Part shown: positions 1-11,712 of the stretch, one piece after another
How the letters are laid out: the number at the start of each line of letters is the position of its first letter
Position numbering within the stretch: the stretch's first letter is position 1
Origin: Silurus meridionalis
Taxonomy: Eukaryota > Chordata > Actinopteri > Siluriformes > Siluridae
Assembly: GCF_014805685.1 (NCBI RefSeq)
Contig: NC_060885.1
Location: 8,197,132 to 8,261,131 of the forward strand
Direction: 5' to 3'
Length of the DNA stretch: 64,000 bases
The notes under the pieces: generated by a model
Told to the model about the DNA's origin: nothing
The model's input: the letters and a program-made list of their open reading frames with translations, nothing else
Databases searched by the model: none
Position numbers and translations under genes: made by a program

Positions 1-1267
1 GAGGGAGAGGGGGGAAGGTTCCGCCTGCATTCACAATAGGACCCAGATTTAGAGAAACTCCTCACTGGTCTGTGCGCATGTGTGTGTGTGTGAGAGAGAG
101 AGAGGAAATGGAGAAGACATCACAACACACAGGGATGTCTCAACCCTTCTGATGTGCCGATAGCAGACTCAGCGTCTGAACAAAAGTCTCTGGCCTTCAC
201 CACTGTTTTAGGTGCAGCTGTTGCTGTTGAGTCATGCATGTTCGCAGCACTGAACTTCAGAGTGAAACATTATTTGGATTGGATTTAAGAGATGATGTGT
301 TTTAAATGCTGCTCATTGCATACACTCTTGGAACAGTCATGCTAACTTTACACACGCAGCGTTGATTTTTAAAAGTGTGTGCAGATGCTAAAAAATTATT
401 TGTAATTATAGGAAAACTTATAATAATTGTATAGCTTCACTACTGATTTAGTTACACCGGATCCTGAAAATGGCACCGTCTGAGGAGGTTAGCCAGAGTA
501 CAGACCCTACATTGTGAAGGGCAGGACGGAGACTGAGGAAGGAGAATGAACTACAGATGAATCCTCTATAGTTGAGAATGAGGGAGGGCAAACACGGGAG
601 CAGGAAATAGAGAGAGGGGCTAAGCAACAAAAAAAAGGAGGTGATCGAGAGACACGGACAGAATGAGCGGTGAGTCGAAAGATAGACATACAAAAGACTG
701 TCAGAGACACACAGGCAGACACAGAGCCTGAGAGAACGTGAAGGATGGGCGAGTTTACTGTTTGAGTGCGGAAATAAAAACTAGCGAACGCATCATTTTA
801 GTGCATGAGGGATTTTCATTTCTCTCCCTCACTCTCTACCTTTCTCATCAGATGCTGACAGCTGACTCCTGCCTTCACATCAGATAGAGAGAAAGAGAGA
901 GGCTGAGGCTCTCACTGAAACAGCTTCTTTTCATTCCTCACAGCCGGTCCTGGACTCCACAGCACCCTTACCTCTATAACTTTCCCACACTTCCCCCAGA
1001 CATGCTCTGACACACACAGCGAGCTTTGAAATCCCTCAACAGCCACGCCCAGATTCAGGGCAAACCTTACCCAGCAGCCTGCCAGCAGTAACACTGGAGC
1101 TATGCTTTTCCTCGCAGCTTTATAAAGTGTCTCTCTTTGTATACTGATCTGTGTGCTACAACCAAGACCTGGGATCAGATTCCAGCTGGCTACAAATGGA
1201 GTGTACCCTGATGTGTTATAGTAACACATGCTAATACCTTAAACACATCACTGCTAGAGTCTCAAAT
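1..1267. other. Unassigned region downstream of lef1
   Basis: Short GA/GT-rich simple sequence near 80-105 and 885-900, otherwise unique-looking. No recognisable exon of a neighbouring gene was found on either strand. Confidence 0.6.
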
Positions 1268-1465
1268 ACCATTGGTCAATAGGTGCACTTGGTCAGCTGG
1301 TAGCCATGGGCTTGCTCATTACGGATAAACAAATATTATAAGGAACAAATTAACAGGCGCTAAACTTATACATTCTTTTATACCACTTTATAACCCATTT
1401 ATCTCTTTAAAGTTGCTTTGAGACAATGTCTATTGTTAAATATAGAAATCCAAAATAATTGATTT
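1268..1465 (+). repeat. Dispersed repeat family copy A (5'-truncated)
   Basis: This copy shares GGGCTTGCTCATTACGG, TTATAAGGAACAAATTA, CTAAACTTATACATTCTTTT and GCTTTGAGACAATGTC...ATTGTTAAA with copies at 7.2, 14.8 and 46.8 kb. The family is common in otophysan fish genomes. Its class is not certain from this window. Confidence 0.7.
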
Positions 1466-2417
1466 GAAGTAATTTTCCAAAACGGCAGCTTTGCCAATTA
1501 AATGTATAATAATGTGCTTATTTTAATACAATACTTATACAATAAAAATTATATTTATAAAGATTTGCATGGCGGACCCTTGTAATGTGATGGATGTGTT
1601 GGTAGTTAACAGAGCAAACTATGTAATGGTTAATATGGTGGCGTTTTTTTTTTTTTTTGCACAGTCATGGAAGGAGTCACCAGTTTTAGCACTTATTTTT
1701 CCCACCAGGAGAAAGCTGCTTTGTTTTTTTTGTTTTTGTTTTTTTTGGTAATTTTATTCTGTTTTGTCTTACTAAATACAAGACAGAGAAAAAAAAAAAC
1801 CTTGGTGATCCAACAACTGTTTATGCCTAAGTGATAACAGGAACAAACTTGTTTCTCAGACATTCCACTGCATTAAACATAACAAAGAATGGATACATAT
1901 TGAATAATAAGGTAAAAAGGCTATCACTTGGCCACATTATTACTATAATTTTTACATATCACATTATCATTATTATTGTTTTGAATAGTATATACGTGGA
2001 AACTGGTACATTATACAAGAGAAGGTTTTTTCCTTATAAATGTAAATTATCATCTTTTTGCCAGGCTTGCATACACAACACGTGTATTGTATATTTACTG
2101 TAGCACCTGAGCTGTTGTGTTTCATTCCATATGTAGTACTAATCCAAAACACACAGGGGGGAAATGTAAGAACCTGTGTCCCTGTACAGATGATCATCTC
2201 AAAGCAAATTGGAGAGAAAAACAGAATGGCCAATGACAGTCCGGGGAGGACGGATAAGTCGGAACACAGGCAAGACAAAAACTATGAATATTATTATTAT
2301 TATTATCATGATTATTATAATAACTTTTATCCAGCATAATGCAAGTTCCCACACCCCTATGTCTGCTTTGCTATTTTAGTCAAAATAGCGATCTTAGGCG
2401 CTTTTTTAAATTTTGTA

Positions 2418-3114
2418 TTTAATAAATAAAAAGAAAATTGTCAATTTTGGGTCGTCGTGGGAAAAAAAAAAAAACCCAGCAACAAAATGCTTTGTATCCA
2501 ACTTCAAAAGGTTTGGGAGTAACAAAATTGGCAAAAAATAACAGCAGCAATGTTTGTCTATTACTAAAAGTCATGAACTTCTTGTCTATATAAAAAAAGT
2601 AAAAAAAATTAAAAATAAATAAATAAATAAAGATTACATTATACGTAACTTGATACACACTGTTATAAACAGTCCTGCTACATTCCTTGGAGGAAAACAG
2701 GAAGGCAGATCAAAAAAAAAAAAAATAGACAAATAAGTTCATTTGAAAAAATATTTTCAGGATCCTACGCTAAGCTAACCTCAATCCAGCTCTTGAGATC
2801 TGCATAAATTGAGGGCTTTCAGGGTAGCAGCAGTATTCGTGGTATTATGCATATTAGTTTAAGGCTGTCACAATAAATCAGCAAGGGTGTCCATCCCCCG
2901 TCTGCTCGGCACTGCTAATTATTGGATCAGGAATAGAAATAGAATTCTCGCCTGTGGCCCCCGAGCCTGCAAAGAAGAAAAGCCGAGGAGAAAAAGCGTT
3001 CCGATTCGGGTTCAGAGCGAGCCACAGGGTCGCGAATCGATCGACCATAAAACCTTTGTCTGTTGGCTTTCGTCTCGTTCGCAGAGCAGATTTGTCACAT
3101 CTGCGTACGTTTCC
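2418..3114 (-). other. lef1: lef1 exon 12, 3' UTR or alternative C-terminus (lower end approximate)
   Basis: A splice acceptor CTGCAG|GGAAACG ends at 3115 in transcript sense. Spliced from exon 11, the exon is untranslated. Spliced straight from exon 10, it reads GKRTQM and then stops. The GKR start matches the human isoform that skips exon 11 (GKRSSF...), which supports the acceptor. The polyadenylation end is unknown. An ATTAAA lies on the minus strand at 2418-2423 and an AATAAA at 1753-1758; 2418 is used here only as a provisional limit. Confidence 0.6.
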
Positions 3115-3423
3115 CTGCAGACTGAGGGAGCGGAATAACAGGATACGGTGGCACTTTATATGAAAAAGACAGACAGAAGGTCCCTCTCGCTCGATACTGG
3201 CATGGGGAGGTTTCACTTCTACTTACTTCGGCCTATTGAAAAAGGATCACTGCCTTGTTTCTAGCATTCCTCACAGTCAAAAGGACCAACAAATGCAACA
3301 ACTGCGGGCAAAACCTCTCACCATTCATGACGCTTGTCGGATTACACATGTGGGCCATGTGGGTAGATGGGAGGAAGGGGAGAGATCACATCTGGGCTGG
3401 TTCTTTTAAAACCAGCCCCTTCT

Positions 3424-3425
<2 letters not shown>

Positions 3426-3512
<87 letters not shown>
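3426..3512 (+). repeat. (CA)n microsatellite, 87 bp
   Basis: An uninterrupted CA dinucleotide run in lef1 intron 11, about 300 bp upstream (in transcript sense) of the proposed exon 12 acceptor. Confidence 0.99.
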
Positions 3513-3516
<4 letters not shown>

Positions 3517-4151
3517 AGGCTTCTAGATTTGCACTCAAGATTTTAAATACAAAAGATAAGAGCAAGCAGGTCTATGGCAACCTTAAATATGTCTCTTTAA
3601 AATAAGGATCATCAGGCATTAAATGCGCAATACTATGCTTTCAGTGATGAAAGAAAATTGTCATATTTGTCGTATGGTCAATTAATAGAGCAGTGTATAA
3701 TTATTTACAGAGATGATTAACATTTACGATGAATAAATCTACTTATGCCGTGAAGTTTTTTCATTTTTTCTTCAAAGAAAAGACAGAATTGAGCCAACTC
3801 TGGGATCAGGGATAATTGCTGGGCATAGAAAATGCACACAGGAGCTTAAGATGGAAAAAAAAAAAACTAGTGAGATATTAGTATTAAAATGTATCTTCAA
3901 AATTATATGGTTAGTACAGAACCACCAGAATCAGAAAAACCTGACTACCTGAGCAAAACATATGTTTTAAAAAAATGAAAAAATAAAAATGAGAAGATGA
4001 AGAAACTAGCAAGAAGATATCTTTAAAATGATATAGTTAGTACAAATAATCATAAAATATTACAACCTTCAAACTGATAAAATCCTGTGTGTGTGTTTAA
4101 AAAAAAAATTAACAAAGTAAAAGAGGAAAGTATTAGCAAAGATGACTGGAT

Positions 4152-4552
4152 TATACACTATTTGGCCAAAAGTATGCAGACACCTGACCATCACTTCTTT
4201 GAACTGGTGGCACAAACTAAATGCTCATAGAATGTCTCTTTATGCTGTAGCATTACGATTTCCCTTAACTGATACTAAAAAGCTGAAATCTGTTCCATTA
4301 TGATAAATTAAGGTCCATGAAAAGTTCACATGCCCTTCACTGACCTCGACCCTACTGAACACCTTTAAGATGAACTGCTCTACACTGTAGTCCCGCTACA
4401 ATATCTTATGGATAGTCTTTTAGTCCATTATTGGGAGAGTGAGGGTAGAAAACTCCATATTATTAACCATGAATTGTAGAATGGGATGTTTAACACCACA
4501 TATGGGTGTAATGATCATAATACTGATACTTTTGACAATATAGTGCATTTAG
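4152..4552. mobile_element. Tc1/mariner-related short element with terminal inverted repeats
   Basis: The left end ACACTATTTGGCCAAAAGTA and the right end TACTTTTGACAATATAGTG are inverted copies with a few mismatches. They sit in TA-rich flanks, as expected for TA-targeting Tc1/mariner elements. The interior carries GACCTCGACCCTACTGAACA, a decayed piece of the transposase coding region shared with the 60.7-kb copy. It is about 400 bp long, so non-autonomous, and lies in lef1 intron 11. Confidence 0.75.
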
Positions 4553-4655
4553 TAAATCTGGTTGGTAGAAAGGGTGCACACAAACACACTGGCGAAGCTT
4601 TAGGATTAGTCTGTACTAAGAGACGGTTAATATAGGGACACGGCGGGCCGCTTAC

Positions 4656-4696
4656 CATTGCTCAGATGTATGCCGTTTTCATTCTCTGGGCTGTAC
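4656..4696 (-). CDS. lef1: lef1 exon 11, C-terminus and stop
   Basis: This 41-bp exon completes a glycine codon and encodes [10 protein letters not shown] followed by TGA at 4664-4662, then 6 nt of 3' UTR. The acceptor is CTACAG|GTACAG and a good donor ATG|GTAAGC follows. Human LEF1 ends TGPRMTAAYI. The downstream donor shows that a further, mostly untranslated exon must follow. Confidence 0.93.
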
Positions 4697-7600
4697 CTGT
4701 AGAAAATGGAAGTCTTTAACAAAAAGGGGGGATGGTTGCTTAACATCGTACCTTCAACGTGTAGTCATAAAGAATAATCGAAAAAGCACAGAGTGAAGAC
4801 TATGCAATTATTTTATTCATTAAAACACATTCAGAGCATGTTTATTACACAAGTGCTACTATACAGAAATATCGACTGCTAAGCAAATACACAGAACACG
4901 TAAATATGAATCAACGTCGCTAGTGTTGCTTAGTAAAAGTCAAAAGGACAGGGCACAGAAAGAGAGTTAAAGCCTGAGGGAGTTGAGTCTTATCAAAGAA
5001 TGGACAGACTAATCCCAAAGACTGCGAGTCATGTGGAGGAAGTGACAGATGGATGGAGGAATGAAAAGCATGAGTGACGACAAGAAGTGTGCTGCTGCAG
5101 TACTAGCGCGAGCTCTTTATTATCTTTTTACAACCTGCACTCTAAATGTTACCGAAAAGAGAGAGAAGGTTTCATGAAAATGCACTGAAGTTACAAATCT
5201 CGCAGAAAACATGTCGTCATGGTTAAATAGTGAAGAGTAAAGCATGCACAGTGAAAGCGTAGTCAGAAACCAGAAGTTGTAGAAAGAAGGGAAGCCAAAT
5301 GCAGAGGAGAGGAAAAGAAACAAAGCAAAGGAGGCAAGTGGAAGGTTTTTACCTGAGGCTGTTTCCTGAAGTTTTTCCCTCTTCCTTTTTTTCTTTTTTC
5401 CCTAGAAAATATCCAGAATGAGGTTTTAAAATACAGCTCAAACCCTCCTGACCACTCGAGATTTCAAATTCACTCTTCACCCAAAGCTGAATGTACTTTT
5501 TGGCTATAATCCTTTTATCTGTCTTTTTCTTTACCTGATCCCATCTTTTATATCTGTGAAACTGTTACAATGCAAACACATCTCGCTAATCCTTCTACAA
5601 GACATTAGGAACTAATGATCAATCCAAAAGTTACACATGGGAATAAAATATCTGGTCTGCTCTAATTCCATGAAGATCACTGCTCTCGAGCCAGAAGTCG
5701 GGATTGGTTGAGGATTTGTAGCTTACTCTAAATCCCCTAGCAGGGTGACTATAGGTATAGATCGCTGTGTGGCGTCATTTTGCGGTCCAATATGAGGCGT
5801 TCTTTGGTTGCCTGCTGTAAAAGTCTGATAATCCACTTATTCAGCAGCTAATCTGTGTATTCTAGCTGTGGCTGACAGAGCCATGAAACTCTGAGCAGTG
5901 AACAAGCGTGTATGACAGAGCAGGGATGGGCTCATAGCGCTTAGCATGGTTAAATACAGCTGTATGGCCGCTGCTAAGGCAACCAGCAGAGTGGAAAGTT
6001 CATCCCTCTTTTGAAGTGTTTCTTAGCCTTGTGTGCTTTTTCTAGCTTGGTCCAAGTAAAAATGCTCACGTCCATCAATTGAGGAGAATTTCTTGTCTGA
6101 TTAAGGTTAAGGCTACAATGCATTGCAACGTGAGAAGCATAACACATATTTAGGAGAAAGTTGAATTATTCTATGTGCAATTACAGACTATCAGTATTAT
6201 TGTGGTGGAGGTTTTTTGTATATGTCTATACACAGTATATTCTTTAACTTGTATTATAATTAAACACTCACATTCCTTAAACAAGTTAGTCAGAAGGCAG
6301 GTAAAAATCTGAATTTTACATTCTCAGTATGTTATTACTTCTATAGTAGTTTTTTTTTATATATTGGTATTGATATGATCAATTTTTTTGGAAGGATTTA
6401 TTTACTGTCTATTGGAAAAAGCCTCCAGTATAAACACTTTGTAATAGCCTGTAGGTTTCCTACCACAGGCAATTTGGTAGTTGGTGGTTTGTGGTTTTTC
6501 AGTAACATGAGAAGCTGCATTTCTTGAGAAAAAAACCCTGAGAAGAGTAAGACTATACTAATAGTTTATAGCTGCTATAAGTGATAAAATATATTTGTTG
6601 TTGTCTCATATGTTCCACAATAATAATAATAAAAAAGCTTATAGAAATGGAAATATATAGTGCTCATAATTGGGTACAAGTTTAAATTAAAATTACATAC
6701 CACACTTGAGAGTTCATTGATAAAATATTTTGTTATAATGTTTAGGTTTATGATCAAAAAGAGCGGTTTAATCTGATATACATCTTCAAATAAACAGTTC
6801 AAGCAAAATGTAAATGAAATGATTGTGTACACTGAATGTTTGTCCCTGCAGAGCCCTTAATTATATGGTTGTGTCCCAAAGTCTTATTTATAAAACCAAC
6901 TAACTATTATTACTGGTGGAGTGAACATTATATGACAGTCATTATACACAGTGAGCAAACGTAGATTGTTGATTTCTGCTAGATTGCACCATACCTCTTA
7001 ATCAATACTCAAAATCACATTCTACATATGCTGTTTCTCGATCACTGAATATGTAAAGGCTCTGGCATGGAGGAGCTAATTTATGATTTGCTCAGTAGCT
7101 CCTGGTTCCACAATTCCAACTGACTGTATAAGAGCATAGAAAAGATACTACTCAATCACACTCTGGTCCTCGTGATATTTCTCACTCTCTGCTGTTTGTA
7201 ACGTTTCAATTTTTTCATAAATCACACTCTTGGTGTCACCCAAATGAGGTTGAGATCCCCTTTTGAGTCTGGTTCCTCTGAGGGTTTCTTTCTCAGAGAG
7301 TTTGCGTTGCCAAACTCACCACGCTTGCTCATCTGGGATAAATACACAAATTTAAATAAGTGAATATTGTTCTAAAATTCTTACATTCTGTGAAGCTGCT
7401 TTGAGACAATCTCCATTTTGAAAAGCGATATAGGAATAAAATTAAACTAAACCTTTTCGTATTAAATGTAAAAACGAACGACTATTGTGATACCGATCTG
7501 TCTAAAAATCTAAAATATGGTAGGAAAATCAAGGTAAACCATAGAGAAGTATGCCTTTTTAGGGGCTTTTTAAGTCAGACTGATCTGTTAAAGGCTGTCT

Positions 7601-10600
7601 ACAGCCATCTCTGACAAACACAAACATACGTCACATTTCCCGGCATGTACGGATACTTACGTAATTGTCTCTGGCAGACCAGCCTGGGTATAACTGCATG
7701 TGGAGCTGCCGTTCCTTGCGGGCTAATTCGTAATACTTTGCTTGCTCTTCCCGAGATAAAGCATGCCACTGTTGGGTGCAAAGGGAAGATTAGGGGGGGG
7801 GAGAGAGAGAATCAGTCAGTCTATTACTTGAACACTTTCAAGTTCCCAGCAAAGAGATGCATGCTAGTGTTTTGCCACAAAATCCTTTGCCAAATGATTT
7901 GTATTTTGGAGGGAGGTGAGGGGAAAGGGGGTGGGGATGGCAAAGGGGAAACATGATGAAGAGATTAACTTCAACAGCGAGAGAAAAAGGGACCGGAAAA
8001 AAACTTTGATTTTATATCAAAACACTGGTTCCAATTTAGCGGCGCTTTACTTCAAACTATGTCAGCGGGCAATTACCCCACACAACCGCAGATCGGTGCT
8101 TTGCTGTGGCTGGCTGCCTTAAACTACTCAGGCTTTTGGTTAAGGCATTAAACATGCTCAGAGCGGGTCCACTTTTTTTTCTTCCCAAAAAAGAGGAAAA
8201 ATTTCAGACTAAATTTCACCAAGTGACAGCTCTTATATTTATATCTGTTAAATGTGATGATAAAGGGCATATGTTGAACTTCGATGCATACCCTTCTGCC
8301 TAGAATCTGGTTGATGGCGGCACTCTCCTTCAGCGTGCACTCAGCCACCACGTTGGCACGCATCTCTTTCATGTAAAGCATGAAGGCGTTGAGTGGCTTC
8401 TTGATGTGAGGCCTTTTGGGCTCCTGCTCTTTTCGCTGCTCGTGTTGAGACTTCCTGCAAGAAATGATCGCGAGAAAAAAAAACAACAATGAAAGAAAGA
8501 AAGTTTGGAATCAATAAAGAAACAATTAAAAAAACATGGGGTTTCTTGGGGGTGGCAGAGCCCTCATAGGGGCCGTTGTAGGGACCGCCGCCACAAAGAC
8601 GGCAGCTAGTGTGAGAATAGCAAGCGATCGCTTTTGTCATCCAAAGCAGAGCTGCACGACTCACTAGCAGAATGCCTTTAATCAGGTCCAGTTGGGTGCT
8701 TTCATGCAGAGAGATTACTTCACCAGTAATAGCAACCAAACCCTGAGCCTTGCTCCTCCTGCCAATGGAGGAAAAGAGTCGTCTCTCTCCAAAAAACTTT
8801 TAACTGCACGCGTCTATCTCAAACCTGGATCTGCTACCTGGGGCCAAATGGAGCACAGAGTCTTATCTGTACACTTCTGCTTATCCATAGCCAATGAAGG
8901 TTAATTAGAGGCTTTATTTCTACAAGCAGGTCTTGATCTGCTGCTAATGGGAGCAGTTGAGCCCTCTCAAGAACAGATTTTGAAAAGGGGTCAATGTGCG
9001 TGTACATTTGTCTGGGAGTTCATGCCACATGAAGGCTCAACTCAAACCACACAAAAAAATAAATACATCTACGAGCTCACGGAACTTCAACTACACAAGC
9101 AAAAGAGCAGGCAAAACAGAATAGGAAATTCCCTGTTCTACCTTCCTCCATCATTATGGACATTTTGCTTGTTTTAATTAAAATCATGCGTCGTATGTCC
9201 CTGTTCACGTTCAATACATGATCCACAAAGTCATTTCTACAAAATATAATAGTGATCATTTTATATAACGAGTAAATGAATAGATTCAACCCTGAAATTA
9301 AAAAGCGCTAAAGAATTGCTAATGACTGACCATTTTGAATGTGTGTGTGTACCATTTTAACACAATCAGATTTACTTTTGAGTTAAAATTTTAATTCACA
9401 TACGATTTAAATGTTTAATATATATAGCAAAAAATGCTCAGAAAAGTGTATAGTAATAGTTACATTAGATCATTATATGGATATTATATTTTTATTTTGC
9501 TGAGCCTAATACTATGAGAAATTTTTTTTTCCTTTTTTTTTTTTTAAAGGTATTTAAATACAAAAACCTCATTTATTGGGATTAAAGATACAACATGTAT
9601 GTAAATGAACCAAATTCAATACCAAATGAAACTGTGTGTATTCAAGCTTTGCACTTGATTCAGTTAATGTGTATTCTTCAGTAGATTTTTTATAGATAAC
9701 ATTGCCAAAACCTCCTGAAAACTGCAAAACTGTCAAAAGGGTGTGGTTTCAGAAATACAGAGTGTCTCCTTTAATCTCTGGCTGGCAATGAAAAAAAAAA
9801 AGGAGCAAATAGATCCCCAAAAGCAGTAGGGATTACGGGCAAATACCAAGGTAAATAAATCTGGGCTATTGATGTTTTTAAGCAATGAACTAATGCTGGT
9901 TTCAATCCCTTTTTTTTATTATTATTATTCTAATATCTCCAATTTAGTCTATATGTATTCTTCCAACTAGGTTTCTGATCTTTGGTTAGTTTCTACTAAA
10001 ATGGGTGAGTCATAGTGATGACAGTAAGAGAGACTACACTGATTTAGAGTCAGGCACATCAAAGCGTGTGGTGTGTTTACACTATTTAGTCCAACATGAA
10101 AGAAATGCTTGGATCATCGTTTTTTTGTCCAGTTGGTTGTTTCGCCTAATTGATCCACAGCTTAATTTCCAAATACTGAAATAAAACAGTGCTTTCTTGA
10201 CTTCAGTCATGCTGGTATCAATCTTAAGCATCTAGTAATTTTTTTTTTACCAAAGTTTTAGTTATAGTGGTATTCTGCTTTTTATTTGCATGACTCAAGA
10301 GGACGATGAGGAGGAAGATGAGGAGGGACCACTCACATGTGCATCAGGTCTGTCTCGTGTGGAGGCTCATGTTTGACTTGTGGGTTGACGATAGCTGGGT
10401 GGGGGATTCCTGTGGCATGAGGTCCAGGAGGTCCTGGAACCATGTGATGTGGGAACCTGAAGACAACCAAACCACAAAGGAGAGTGAACGGGTTTGAGCC
10501 AGAAAGAAGAGAACGTGGCACATAAGAGATGAGTAGTGCAGTGAATCAACGAGTTTAAATTGCTTGGCATAAATCTCTTCACCAATATTCATTGTTGCAG

Positions 10601-11411
10601 GTTAGTGACCATCAGCTTGCTCTACTGATAACAGGGAGCAGAACTCTATTTTAATACATTTTTACATTTTACAAGTTATTCATCACTATAATGGTACTCC
10701 TTTGTTTCAACAGTATGCCATGCTTGTAAAGGTGTAGAATCAAACCCTTCACAATCATTTAGGCCTGTTAAGATCTTTCTTTTTCAATAAAGTATAGAAA
10801 AAAATGTAGGTCTTCATTTGACTTACATATTGTACATTATATGTATATTCCCCACATTCTTCAATCGTTTTTGTAATTTTTGTGTGCTGTTTACTGAGTG
10901 TGTGATTTCTGAGTGAATCTATTATTATGTGGCAGTTATTTGGTTATTTATCCCCCAAAAAAAAAAAAAAAAAAAGTTGTGCTTACACCATTAAACTTTA
11001 AACACAAATTAAGTTAATCTGACATGCTGTCCATTTGGTTTCCAGTCTTCCAAATCATCTCCTGTTATGTTCCTATTTGATCAGTAGTTGGGTTGGTTGA
11101 CCTCAGTGCCTGCCTGTGGTCTGATCCAGTTTCACTGTGTTTACAGGCAGTGCGCTTAGTCTTTCGCTAAGGCTAGTTTTCTCTTCCAGTCCCGTATGAT
11201 TCTCACGCTCGGCTTACAGAAGCCAGGCCGAGCCGAGGAGCAGCTGCATATGGCCTGGATAAGCCAAGGAGGCGCATGGCCAGGATTGAGTCAGGAGAAA
11301 GCTTGAGATGGGAACATCAGTAGACACACACATGCACACAAACCCACCATCTTGATGCCATTTGCTGATTTAGGATGCCTGATGAGCTCTGTGTGCATGT
11401 GTGTAAGAGTA

Positions 11412-11455
<44 letters not shown>

Positions 11456-11647
11456 TGTGTGTGTGAGAGAGCGCACATGCACTCACCAGCCCAGTGGTGG
11501 AGTGATCTGTCCAACTCCTCCAGGGGAGAGGGAGTAGAAGTTCGGAATATCTGGACCAGGATGATGCCTCTGCATTCCTGTATACACAGAGAGTAGTGCA
11601 TAGTATCATTTTACCTACGTTGACAACTGAATGCACAGTAACATTCG

Positions 11648-11712
<65 letters not shown>

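Noticed and set aside
8148..8291. HMG-box frame continuing after GRR as [10 protein letters not shown]
   Set aside because: This is intron read-through. The WHALSREEQ half of the box is encoded by the exon at 7661-7768 with matching phase.
11101..11300. GC-richer stretch considered as the missing exon VI
   Set aside because: None of the three minus-strand frames gives QGQPVYP, GGFRQPYP or DTSMSR-like residues with splice sites in the required phase.
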